DNA from: Novipirellula galeiformis
GTDB taxonomy: Bacteria; Planctomycetota; Planctomycetia; Pirellulales; Pirellulaceae
DNA length: 64,000 nucleotides
Assembly (NCBI RefSeq): GCF_007860095.1
Contig: NZ_SJPT01000001.1
Coordinates: 262,212 to 326,211, forward strand
Reading direction: 5' to 3'
This document shows, one piece after another, positions 53,119-61,187 of the stretch; positions within the stretch are counted from its first letter, which is position 1; every line of letters begins with the position of its first letter. The notes below the pieces were generated by a model. The model was not told where the DNA came from. It saw nothing but the letters and a program-made list of their open reading frames with translations, and did not search any database. A program made the position numbers and the translations under genes.

Positions 53119-54897
53119 TTAGCGAATTGCAGCTTGGGGCACGCATAGACAGGTGGAGCCAATTTCGGTGTCGGCTCTTCGCCATGCGGTTTGATATCGC
53201 TGCATCATTTCGCCGGCTGCCTTTAGCTCGCCTTTGGCTTTCAAGCACTGGGATAAGCCGTACAGCGCCCAGCCGTTCTCGGGCCACTGGACCAAGTCCT
53301 CGCGATAGACTTGTTCCGCTTCGTCCCAACGCTCGTCGGCGACCAGTACGGCGCCAAGCGAATGACGCACCGGTTGGATCCACTCGGGCGGCTCCATGTA
53401 CAGTAGCTTCGTCTCCGCAGCGACGCCTTGTTTCAATTCGGCGATCGATCGATCGATGTCCCCCTGTAGAAATGCCAATTCGCCGCTCAACACATGCTCG
53501 GCCACGCGCAGGATGTCGTGCGCCTTGTTGATCGCTCCGACCGCTTGTTCGGGAACCGCCGAGACCGCCGCACGGAACAACGCTTGCTCTCGCTGAGCGG
53601 CTTCGTGATCTTGCTTGGCGGCAAACGCGGTGGCCCGAGCGAAATGGCCCATTGCGGTCGTGATCGGCAAATCGGCTCGCGGTGCAGGCAAGGCAAGGAC
53701 TTGATCCCATTGACCAAAGCGAACCAGGGTTTGGTGTTCGATCGCCATGAAGGGGTCGGCCAGCGGCGCGGATTGATCAAGGAATTCGGGCGGAATCAAG
53801 GCTAACATTTCTCGCGCCGCCTTCACGGCTCGCTCGCGGCGTCCCTCCATCATGCAGGCAAAGGAGAGGAAATGAGGATTGTGGATCATGTACACCGAAT
53901 AGAACTCCTGTTGCGGTGACGCTTGTCGATAGACTCGGTCGACGGCGATCGCGATTTCGTTTTGATCAGAAGCCTGGTCCCATTTGCCCGTGCGGACATC
54001 AATGTGAGATGGCATGTGGACGAGGTGTCCCGATCCAGGCATCAGCGTCCTCAAACGGTCCGCCGCGGCCTCGGCTCGCTGCGGATTCGCCGATCCTTCG
54101 ACCGCGTGAATGTACAAGTGGTTGGCTCCCGGATGATTCGGGGCGCTTGCCATCACCTGTTCGAGCAACGCGAGTACGATGGGCGTTTCGGGTCGCGGTT
54201 CCCCCTCGTCGGACCATAGATCCCAGGGACGCAAGTCCATCAGCGATTCCGCGTACAGCACCGTGACATCGAGATCGAGCGGGAATGTGTCATGCACCTG
54301 CTTCATCGCGTCGGCGTAGCGTCGATTGAGGGCATCACGCTCGGCAATGTTTTCTTTTGTGTCCGCCACATACCGTTGCTCAAGGGCATCGATCAACGCT
54401 TTTTCGAGCGGCGAATCCATGTCCACACAGGCCTTGGCTTTTCCGATCGCTTCCCACGCGGCGCGCGAATGATCTTCAGCCATCAACGGATTGTTGATGT
54501 GCGGTCCGTGACACAGTGCGATCCCCCACCATGCCATCGCGCACTGGGGGGCGAATCTCAACGATTGACGAAACGAGCGAATCGCCTCGTCGTGGTTGAA
54601 TGCAAAGGCCAGATTGAGTCCTTGGTCAAAGTACCGCTGGGCCTCGGCGGTGGCGTTCGCGACGGGACGCTTGTGAACGGTGATGCCGACGAACAAGGGC
54701 GTTTCAGCGGTCGGAGGCGTCGCCTCGCTGATCGAGCCCGGTGCGGCGGAGCCAAACGGCTCAAGAGGACGTGGCGGCAACGGAGCGTGGGTGACTTGGC
54801 CGCTGCACGACTCGCGGCCCATGAGCCCGCTACCGAGCATCCCGCTACCAAGCACCAGTGCGACACAGAACCCTTTACGAATCAAGCGATTCATCAT
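53119..54897 (-). CDS. Secreted TPR-repeat protein
   Basis: This 592-residue protein has an N-terminal signal (GFCVALVLGSGMLGSGLMG). The body has tetratricopeptide-like repeats: AQRYFDQGLNLAFAFNHDEA near residue 87, then AMAWWGIALCHGPHIN, ANHLYIHAVEGSANPQRAEA, and a C-terminal set with ERWDEAEQVYREDLVQWPE. Histidine-rich strings GSGHLVHMPSHIDVRTGKW and CHGPHINNP look conserved and could bind metal, which is unusual for plain TPR scaffolds. Location: periplasm or outside. It is downstream of the repeat array with no operon partner. The role is unknown. Confidence 0.8.
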   Translation of the reverse strand: MMNRLIRKGFCVALVLGSGMLGSGLMGRESCSGQVTHAPLPPRPLEPFGSAAPGSISEATPPTAETPLFVGITVHKRPVANATAEAQRYFDQGLNLAFAFNHDEAIRSFRQSLRFAPQCAMAWWGIALCHGPHINNPLMAEDHSRAAWEAIGKAKACVDMDSPLEKALIDALEQRYVADTKENIAERDALNRRYADAMKQVHDTFPLDLDVTVLYAESLMDLRPWDLWSDEGEPRPETPIVLALLEQVMASAPNHPGANHLYIHAVEGSANPQRAEAAADRLRTLMPGSGHLVHMPSHIDVRTGKWDQASDQNEIAIAVDRVYRQASPQQEFYSVYMIHNPHFLSFACMMEGRRERAVKAAREMLALIPPEFLDQSAPLADPFMAIEHQTLVRFGQWDQVLALPAPRADLPITTAMGHFARATAFAAKQDHEAAQREQALFRAAVSAVPEQAVGAINKAHDILRVAEHVLSGELAFLQGDIDRSIAELKQGVAAETKLLYMEPPEWIQPVRHSLGAVLVADERWDEAEQVYREDLVQWPENGWALYGLSQCLKAKGELKAAGEMMQRYQTAWRRADTEIGSTCLCVPQAAIR

Positions 54898-55529
54898 CCC
54901 CGCCTCCGCTTAGCGTTTTCGAAGCGACTTGGTTTTCCCTTTACCATTTTAGGACTTGCGATCCGTGAAGGAAAGTTTGCCGCTCCTTCCGCAATCGGCG
55001 GCCCCGTGGGCATCTTGATTGTCGATTGCGAAGCGAGCGGCAGCACTAAACAAAGGTTCCAGAAGCCATTCCCGTGATTGCGCTCGTTGTAGTGTGGTCA
55101 ATGATTCGGCGTTGCGTTTGGGACGCCGCGATGTCGATGCTCATTGCCGGCTCCGTTCTTAACGCTTGCGGCGGTGCGTGGTCGGTCTTCATAAGGCCCG
55201 CCAGTGCGAATGGCAATGCGGAAACCCACGCACAAGAAGCTGTGATCGCTGGGAGAAAACTGTTTCGGAATTAAGATAGGAAACAGCTAAGGCGTCAGAA
55301 TGTTTAAGGGCGACGCTGGAGCGACTTCTGGAATCTTCGTTTTGTTCGAAGGCCCTCGCCGAAGAGGAGGCAGGACAAATTTAAAAAGTTAAGTTGACAA
55401 CTGAAAATTTGAAATTGATGAGCAGGGAAAAAGGACGGTTGCTCGTGACGTATCCTTTTGTTGTCCAAGGCAAGGTTTTTAATGGTTCCTGCTACTGCTT
55501 GACGGTCCCCACGCCGCGGATTGGATTGG
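54898..55529. other. Gene-poor intergenic region
   Basis: These 632 bp separate the TPR gene from the DUF2786 fusion gene. A 66-codon frame (55074-55274) has no support. The right part is unusually AT-rich (near 55375-55435) compared with the window. No RNA or repeat was recognised. Confidence 0.4.
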
Positions 55530-56726
55530 CTACGACAAACCGATCCGTTTGCGGCCGTTCTCGGCGGTGACGTCATGTTTGGCGCCATGTCGTTTTCCAC
55601 GGTTGGCGGCGTCGGGGTCATGTTGATTGCGACCACTGCCGTGAACCGTCACGATCGAAACGCCGCATTCTAGCTTCAGCCATTTTCGAGCGGCATCGTG
55701 AACCGCCATGGTACGCGTTTGCACGAGCGCCGTTTCGCTGGCCACGGCACTGGGGGCGTTGCCGTTTTCATCATGAGGGGAGTGATGGCGTGGCAGTCCT
55801 CGGACGTAACCTTCAGCATACGAAGCACCGCTGCCACGGGCGTAGCCACCATATTGCAATCGCGCCGAGGTGGCAATCGTGAGTAGCAATTCGCGAAACA
55901 ACGTGATCCCGTTCTGCACATCCTCGCGCGGTCCGTAGAACCAAAATAGAGTGCGGTTGCCTTTGGCGGAAAAGTACCAGCTCGTCATCGGAAATATCTC
56001 TGCGACGAGATAGGCGGCCAATTCCTTTTCCCAGCTGCAGGCTCGGCGACCGTTTACTGGACACGCTCGGCGAGTGAAGCAGACGCTCTCGACATTGTCA
56101 TCGTCGCTGATGTCTTCACGCGACAGGTTATGTCGCAGCATCAGGTTCTGCATCATTCGCAGCGCATTGCGTTTCTCGCCCTCGGTGCTGGCGTGGTTGT
56201 TCGCGGTGCCGTCGAGCGCGCGGAGCCGATGCAGGATCTTGTCAAATTCCTTTTGCGTCGTCACTTGCTCCGCATTTTGTGACGATCCCGGTGCCACACG
56301 CGGCAGCGTCGTGTCGCTGGCCGTGGCAACACATGTCCAAAACCCTGCAACGATGTAATCGGTTTCTTCGCTGGGGTTCCATGTGTCATGGATCACATGG
56401 TCGATCACGCAACAGAAATGACCGTGACGACGTCGCTCGGGCATCTCCAAATGTACGATGACAATTCCTTGGGGAAGTGAATCGGCGGTGAATCGTCGTC
56501 CTCGGCCTGGTGTGTATTGCCAATCGAGTTGCTTCAAATACGATTTGCTGTGACTCGTGCAAACCCCATTGCGTGGTGTTTTGTTAGAGACTTCACCAAG
56601 TTCGCGATAGACATCACGGTAGCTGGTTCCGGTGGCGATCGCGATCGCGCGAGTGACACAATCGCCCGCGAGTCCGACGAACCCGCTGGCCGCTCGCCCA
56701 CCGTCATTCCAGAGAAACTCCATCAC
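55530..56726 (-). CDS. Papain-like peptidase domain fused to DUF2786
   Basis: This 398-residue protein joins two parts. Residues about 10-130 resemble a C39/papain-like cysteine peptidase domain: LAGDCVTRAIAIATGTSYRD carries the candidate nucleophile Cys23, and HGHFCCVIDHVIHDTWNPS the candidate His and Asp. Residues about 165-220 match DUF2786 (KILHRLRALDGTANNHASTE and MMQNLMLRHNLSREDI), followed by a domain of the kind that usually accompanies it (SWEKELAAYLVAEIFPM). Both parts are common on phages and mobile elements. The tail is basic and low complexity. It follows hisB by 46 bp on the same strand and could be co-transcribed. Substrate and role are unknown. Confidence 0.78.
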   Translation of the reverse strand: MMEFLWNDGGRAASGFVGLAGDCVTRAIAIATGTSYRDVYRELGEVSNKTPRNGVCTSHSKSYLKQLDWQYTPGRGRRFTADSLPQGIVIVHLEMPERRRHGHFCCVIDHVIHDTWNPSEETDYIVAGFWTCVATASDTTLPRVAPGSSQNAEQVTTQKEFDKILHRLRALDGTANNHASTEGEKRNALRMMQNLMLRHNLSREDISDDDNVESVCFTRRACPVNGRRACSWEKELAAYLVAEIFPMTSWYFSAKGNRTLFWFYGPREDVQNGITLFRELLLTIATSARLQYGGYARGSGASYAEGYVRGLPRHHSPHDENGNAPSAVASETALVQTRTMAVHDAARKWLKLECGVSIVTVHGSGRNQHDPDAANRGKRHGAKHDVTAENGRKRIGLS

Positions 56727-56772
56727 TCACCTTCTCGCGTATGCACGGAATCGAATTTGGATCGAGCCGTCG

Positions 56773-57360
56773 CTACAGCACCCCTTTGGTGCTCGGGATT
56801 GCGTCGCTGCGTGGATCGCTCTCAGCAGCCATCCGGATCGCTCGCGCGGTTGCTTTGAAAACGCACTCAGCGATATGGTGCGAGTTGCGGCCGTGGTGCA
56901 GCACCACGTGCAGGTTGCTGTGTGAATTCGCCGCAAACGATTGCCAAAAATGCTCGACCAATTCGCTGTCGAACGTCCCGATCTTTGCCGGGCCAATCGG
57001 CGCATGGTATTCAAACGCGTAGCGGCCACCGAGGTCCACTGCGGCGGTCACCAAGCACTCATCCATCGGCAGCGTGAAGTGTCCGTAGCGTCGAATTCCC
57101 GCTCGGTTGCCCAGTGCTTCGTGCATCGCTTGCCCCAGTGCGATGCCGATATCTTCGGCCGTGTGATGGTCATCGACGTGAAGATCACCCTTGGCCTTCA
57201 CATCCAAATCAATCAGGGCGTGTTTCGCCAGTAGATCGAGCATGTGGTCGAGAAAGCCGATTCCCGAGGCTCGTGTGCCGCCGCCATCCCCGTCCAGGTT
57301 CAGCGTCAGTTGGATGTCGGTTTCACCCGTTTTGCGAGCGATCGTTGCGGTGCGTGTCAT
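56773..57360 (-). CDS. hisB: Imidazoleglycerol-phosphate dehydratase
   Basis: The 195-residue enzyme dehydrates imidazoleglycerol phosphate in histidine synthesis using Mn2+. It is the monofunctional type. Metal-binding histidine groups are clear: GFLDHMLDLLAKHA, DDHHTAEDIGIALGQ, FEYHAPIGPAK and VLHHGRNSHHIAECVFKA. The length is normal. The start overlaps the hisC stop (ATGA), so translation is coupled. hisD lies further upstream. Cytoplasmic oligomer. Confidence 0.97.
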   Translation of the reverse strand: MTRTATIARKTGETDIQLTLNLDGDGGGTRASGIGFLDHMLDLLAKHALIDLDVKAKGDLHVDDHHTAEDIGIALGQAMHEALGNRAGIRRYGHFTLPMDECLVTAAVDLGGRYAFEYHAPIGPAKIGTFDSELVEHFWQSFAANSHSNLHVVLHHGRNSHHIAECVFKATARAIRMAAESDPRSDAIPSTKGVL

Positions 57361-58427
57361 GCGTTTTTCTTCAAGTAGTTTTCGAGCATCATCAAGCAGG
57401 CGTCAATTTGATCATCGGTTCCGACCGAAATGCGAAGTCCGTCGCCCCACTCAGGAAATTTCATGTAACGAACCAGGATTTGGTTCTTCTTCAAAAAATC
57501 GTACATCCCTTGGTGATCGCCGCTGGGGTGTTGGCACCAAACAAAGTTGGCTTGCGACGGCGTGACATTGAACCCGAGCGTTGCTAGTCGTTCGGAAAGT
57601 CGCGATCGTGTTGCATTCATCTTGGCGACCACCTCGGCCAACCATTCTTGGCTGCCCATTGCGGCGGTGGCTGCGGCGATCGAAATCATGTCGCAGTTGT
57701 AGCTGTCTTTGATTTTGGCAAGCTCGGTGATCACTTGCGGTTGAGCGACCAGGAAGCCAAACCGGATGCCCGCCAAACCGTAAGATTTGCTGAGCGTGCG
57801 GGTGACAAGGATGTTTTCGTGTTTTTGGACAAGGTCCAAGCAATTCGCTTCAGCGAAGTCCGCATACGCTTCATCAACGACCAACGGGCAGGTCATGGTT
57901 GAGGCGAGTTGCTCAATTTCCGCAGGTGGGACCACCGTACCGCTGGGGCTGTTCGGGTTAGGCAAGAAAACCAAACGAACGTCGTTTTCGGTTTTGCCAA
58001 AGGCCGCCGGCAATTGCCATCCGTCCTCAAACGCGACCTGTTCCCAATCGGCACCTTGGATATCAGCTAACGTGCGGTACAGGATGTAGCTGGGGTAGGG
58101 CAGTCGCAATCGTTGTCCTTCACCGACAAAACCGCGAACCAGCATCGTCAGGATCTCGTCGCTGCCGTTGCCCGCCAAAATCCATTCCGGCCCCGGCAAC
58201 CCCAGAGCATTGGCGGCAGCGCGGCGAAACGAGGTCGCCACCGGGTCGGGGTAGCGATTGATGGCACCGGTGGCCGCGTGTTGGATGGCTTCGACCACGG
58301 CCTTAGGCGGCGGATAGGGATTCTCGTTCGTGTTCAGTTTGATGGTCTTGCCCGGCGCCGCTTGTTCGCCCGGTGTGTAGGGCTGCATTTTGGCAAGGGC
58401 AGGGCGGAAGAGCGTTTTGTCGGGCAC
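57357..58427 (-). CDS. hisC: Histidinol-phosphate aminotransferase
   Basis: The 356-residue PLP enzyme converts imidazole acetol phosphate to histidinol phosphate. The class II aminotransferase layout is seen: KLNTNENPYPPPKAV near residue 30, GNGSDEILTMLVRGF, FLPNPNSPSGTVVP, VVDEAYADFAE and the PLP-lysine motif RTLSKSYGLAGIRFGF. Length is normal. hisB follows with a 4-bp overlap and hisD precedes with a 217-bp gap that holds two hairpins. The histidine context supports HisC over other aminotransferases of this class. Confidence 0.95.
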   Translation of the reverse strand: MPDKTLFRPALAKMQPYTPGEQAAPGKTIKLNTNENPYPPPKAVVEAIQHAATGAINRYPDPVATSFRRAAANALGLPGPEWILAGNGSDEILTMLVRGFVGEGQRLRLPYPSYILYRTLADIQGADWEQVAFEDGWQLPAAFGKTENDVRLVFLPNPNSPSGTVVPPAEIEQLASTMTCPLVVDEAYADFAEANCLDLVQKHENILVTRTLSKSYGLAGIRFGFLVAQPQVITELAKIKDSYNCDMISIAAATAAMGSQEWLAEVVAKMNATRSRLSERLATLGFNVTPSQANFVWCQHPSGDHQGMYDFLKKNQILVRYMKFPEWGDGLRISVGTDDQIDACLMMLENYLKKNA

Positions 58428-58480
58428 TTCTTAATTCGTTTCAGCTGGGAGGTAGCTCGGGATTGGGAAATTATTGTCGT

Positions 58481-58530
58481 CTTTCGCTCCGCGAAAGATC
58501 CGGAAAAACACTGCTTTCGCTCCGCGAAAG
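58481..58530. repeat. Two identical palindromes between hisD and hisC
   Basis: CTTTCGCTCCGCGAAAG occurs at 58481-58497 and again at 58514-58530; each is a 7-bp stem with a 3-nt loop. Flanking GTCGT and ACGAC make the pair a larger inverted unit. They sit inside the likely his operon. Confidence 0.8.
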
Positions 58531-58644
58531 ACGACGGTGCTTCCCCGCTCGATCATTGTGTCGCTTCTCGGTGAATGAGGCAGGAGCCTCCATTGCAGTG
58601 CGTTCCTAGACAGGAGCCCGGGAACGAGTTCATGCGTGTTGTCA

Positions 58645-60024
58645 TTACCGCCGGATGGAGACGCTGCGGGCGTGAGCGGTCAGCCCTTCTTTCTCGGCAA
58701 GTCGCTCGACATCAGGAGCGATTTGTTTCAGTGCAGGTTCATCGAATTCGGTAATGCTGCCGCTTCGTAAAAAACTGTTGCTCGACAAGCCCGCTGCCCA
58801 AGTGCAAGTGCCGCCGGTTGGCAAGACATGGCTCGGCCCAGCGGCGTAGTCGCCCAGTGCCACCGGCGTGTGGTGCCCCAAGAACGCCGCACCGCTGTTG
58901 TGGATCTTGGCGATCAATTCGCGAGGATTCGCGGTTTCAATATGCAAGTGCTCGGGAGCAAAGTCGTCGGTCAGTTCGCACGCTTGCTGTTCATCGCGAA
59001 CCAGGATCAAAGCACCGAATGCTTCCAAACTATCGACGGTCAATTCGTTACGTTCGAGTTGGACAACTTGTTTTGCCAACTCGTCGTGAACGGCATCGAT
59101 CAGTGCTTCGTCCCAAGTGATCAGGATCGCGGATCCGGGCGAGTGTTCGGCTTGCGCCAACAAGTCGGCCGCGATGTAGTCGGCGCGGGCGGTGCCGTCG
59201 GCAATCACAATCACTTCGCTGGGACCGGCGAACGAATCGATGTCGACGGCGCCAAACACATGTTTCTTCGCGAGTGCGACAAATAGGTTGCCCGGGCCGA
59301 CGATTTTGTGAACCGGTTCAATGCAGTCGCAACCGTATGCCATCGCTGCGACCGCTTGCGCCCCGCCCATGCGATAAACCTCGGTAACACCTAGCTCGTG
59401 GCACGTCGCCAGCATGTCGGTGTTGTAGGCGCCGAACTTGGTTGGCGGGGCCACCACCGCGATCTGTTTTACCCCAGCGACCTGGGCCGGGACGACCGTC
59501 ATTAACACGGTCGATGGATAGGCAGCCGCTCCGCCGGGGACACACACGCCGATTCGCTCAAGCGGGACGTAACGCTGAGTCAAACGGACGCCTGGGCGTG
59601 GCTCGATGGTGACATCTTGGTGCAGGATCGCGGTTTGGAATTCGGTGATGTTGTCGCGAATCCGGCGAATCGATTCGATCAACTTCGGATCCGCTTCCGC
59701 GTGAGCTTGCTCGAGTGCCTCGGCGGGAACGCGAAGCTCCGCGGCGGAGAGCTCTGCGTTATCGAGCGATTGGCAATAACGCAGTAACGCGGCGGTGCCT
59801 TCGGTTTTGACGTCGTGGCAAATCGTCTGGACCACTTCGACCGGCGTCAACGGCTTGCCAAACACCTTTTCGGTCAATGCGCGGCCTCGGGGGCTCACGA
59901 CATCGCCAGCCGGACTGAGTTTTTGACGCAGCGAAAGTAGCACGTCCGCCGAGCCCTCGCGAGCATCCACTCGTTGGATCTTGAGCGATGGGAGGTTTGA
60001 GTTGGATGGGTTCGATGCTGTCAT
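58645..60024 (-). CDS. hisD: Histidinol dehydrogenase
   Basis: About 459 residues from ATG 60024 (MTASNPSNSN); the frame is open further upstream without family character. HisD oxidises histidinol to histidine with NAD+ and Zn2+. Family strings are RIGVCVPGGAAAYPSTVLMT, YRMGGAQAVAAMAYG, GPGNLFVALAKK, DSFAGPSEVIVIAD, AEHSPGSAIL and DFAPEHLHIETANP (zinc/catalytic residues). An N-terminal extension of about 30 residues precedes the core. It is the first his gene here, followed by hisC and hisB on the same strand. The remaining his genes are not in this window. Confidence 0.96.
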   Translation of the reverse strand: MTASNPSNSNLPSLKIQRVDAREGSADVLLSLRQKLSPAGDVVSPRGRALTEKVFGKPLTPVEVVQTICHDVKTEGTAALLRYCQSLDNAELSAAELRVPAEALEQAHAEADPKLIESIRRIRDNITEFQTAILHQDVTIEPRPGVRLTQRYVPLERIGVCVPGGAAAYPSTVLMTVVPAQVAGVKQIAVVAPPTKFGAYNTDMLATCHELGVTEVYRMGGAQAVAAMAYGCDCIEPVHKIVGPGNLFVALAKKHVFGAVDIDSFAGPSEVIVIADGTARADYIAADLLAQAEHSPGSAILITWDEALIDAVHDELAKQVVQLERNELTVDSLEAFGALILVRDEQQACELTDDFAPEHLHIETANPRELIAKIHNSGAAFLGHHTPVALGDYAAGPSHVLPTGGTCTWAAGLSSNSFLRSGSITEFDEPALKQIAPDVERLAEKEGLTAHARSVSIRR

Positions 60025-60143
60025 GATTCGCTTCTTCGCTGTTTTCGTTCGATTACCGAGACAGGCGGGCAAGCCTATCCCGTCGGTATCATAAGCCGAT
60101 ACAATGCGTTTTGTTTAGCCACAGCCCCCTCGAATTATGCACA

Positions 60144-61187
60144 ATGCCTGAAGAAATTGACTTGCGTAGTGACACGTTGACCAAGCCGACGCCCGCGATG
60201 CGGCGGGCGATGGCGGAGGCCGAAGTGGGCGATGCGGTTATCGATATCGACCCCACCGTCGAGCGGCTAGAGCATTTAACCGCAGAAATCCTTGGCAAAG
60301 AAGCGGCCGTCTTCATGCCCAGCGGCTCGATGGCCAACCAAGTCGCGGTGCGGGGGCATTGTGAGCGTGGCAGCGAGTTTATTTGTGAGCAAGATTGCCA
60401 CATTTATCAGTATGAACAGGGGGCGTTTGCCTCGCTGTCGGGTTTGGTGGCGAAAACAATCCCAGGTCAGGGCGGGGGGCTGACCGTCGATCAGTTGCGT
60501 GGCCAAGTCCGCGCCAACACCGATCACTTCGTTCGTACCCGTTTGCTGTGCCTGGAAAATACTCATAACCGGGGCGGCGGGCGAATTTTGCCTCAAACGG
60601 AGGTTGTCCAGTCGTGCCAGTGGGCGAAGTCCCAAGGCTTGGCGACCCACCTCGATGGAGCTCGGCTGTGGAACGCCGCGGTTGCCACGGGATCCAGCGA
60701 AGCCGAGCTTGCCGCCCCGTTTGATTCGGTCAGCGTTTGTTTTAGCAAGGGACTCGGGGCTCCCGTCGGCTCGGCCCTAGTCGGCAGTCGTGAATTTATC
60801 GAACAAGCACGTCGCACGCGAAAGCTGTTTGGTGGAGGGATGCGACAAGCCGGCATCATCGCCGCGGGAGCCTTGTACGCGATCGAAAACCACCGCCATC
60901 GATTGTCCGAGGATCACGAACTCGCCAAGCGGCTCGGGGAAGCGTTTCAGTCGTACGATGGTTTTTCGATTCGTGGTGATTCCATCGAAACCAATATTGT
61001 GGCGGTGGAGATCGCGCCGCGTCGTGGTACGGCCCAGCAATGGGTGACCACGTTAGGTGATCATGGCGTGCGTTGTTTTCCGATCAGCGATCAAGCGATT
61101 CGATTCGTCACCCATCTCGATGTTCACTCGGGGCATATCGATCAAGTGCGCGACATCATGGATCGTTTGGTTAGCGCGAACGGATGA
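60144..61187 (+). CDS. ltaE: Low-specificity L-threonine aldolase
   Basis: About 347 residues from ATG 60144 (MPEEIDLRSDTLTKP). This PLP enzyme cleaves threonine or allo-threonine to glycine and acetaldehyde. Seen are DLRSDTLTKPTPAMRRAM at the start, VFMPSGSMANQVAVRGH, ICEQDCHIYQYEQGAFA, HLDGARLWNAA (PLP-ring Asp and neighbours) and the Schiff-base lysine motif CFSKGLGAPVGSALVG. Length is normal. The gene for a GT39-like protein begins within its stop codon (ATGA), an overlap with no obvious functional link. Cytoplasmic. Confidence 0.93.
   Translation: MPEEIDLRSDTLTKPTPAMRRAMAEAEVGDAVIDIDPTVERLEHLTAEILGKEAAVFMPSGSMANQVAVRGHCERGSEFICEQDCHIYQYEQGAFASLSGLVAKTIPGQGGGLTVDQLRGQVRANTDHFVRTRLLCLENTHNRGGGRILPQTEVVQSCQWAKSQGLATHLDGARLWNAAVATGSSEAELAAPFDSVSVCFSKGLGAPVGSALVGSREFIEQARRTRKLFGGGMRQAGIIAAGALYAIENHRHRLSEDHELAKRLGEAFQSYDGFSIRGDSIETNIVAVEIAPRRGTAQQWVTTLGDHGVRCFPISDQAIRFVTHLDVHSGHIDQVRDIMDRLVSANG

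Noticed and set aside
53090-53710. Minus-strand frame of 206 codons beside the TPR gene
   Set aside because: It overlaps the TPR gene in another frame, with Arg/Ser-rich composition typical of a shadow.
55304-55636. Minus-strand frame of 110 codons at the end of the DUF2786 gene
   Set aside because: It mostly lies in the AT-rich gap and overlaps the tail of the DUF2786 fusion gene. No homology pattern was seen.
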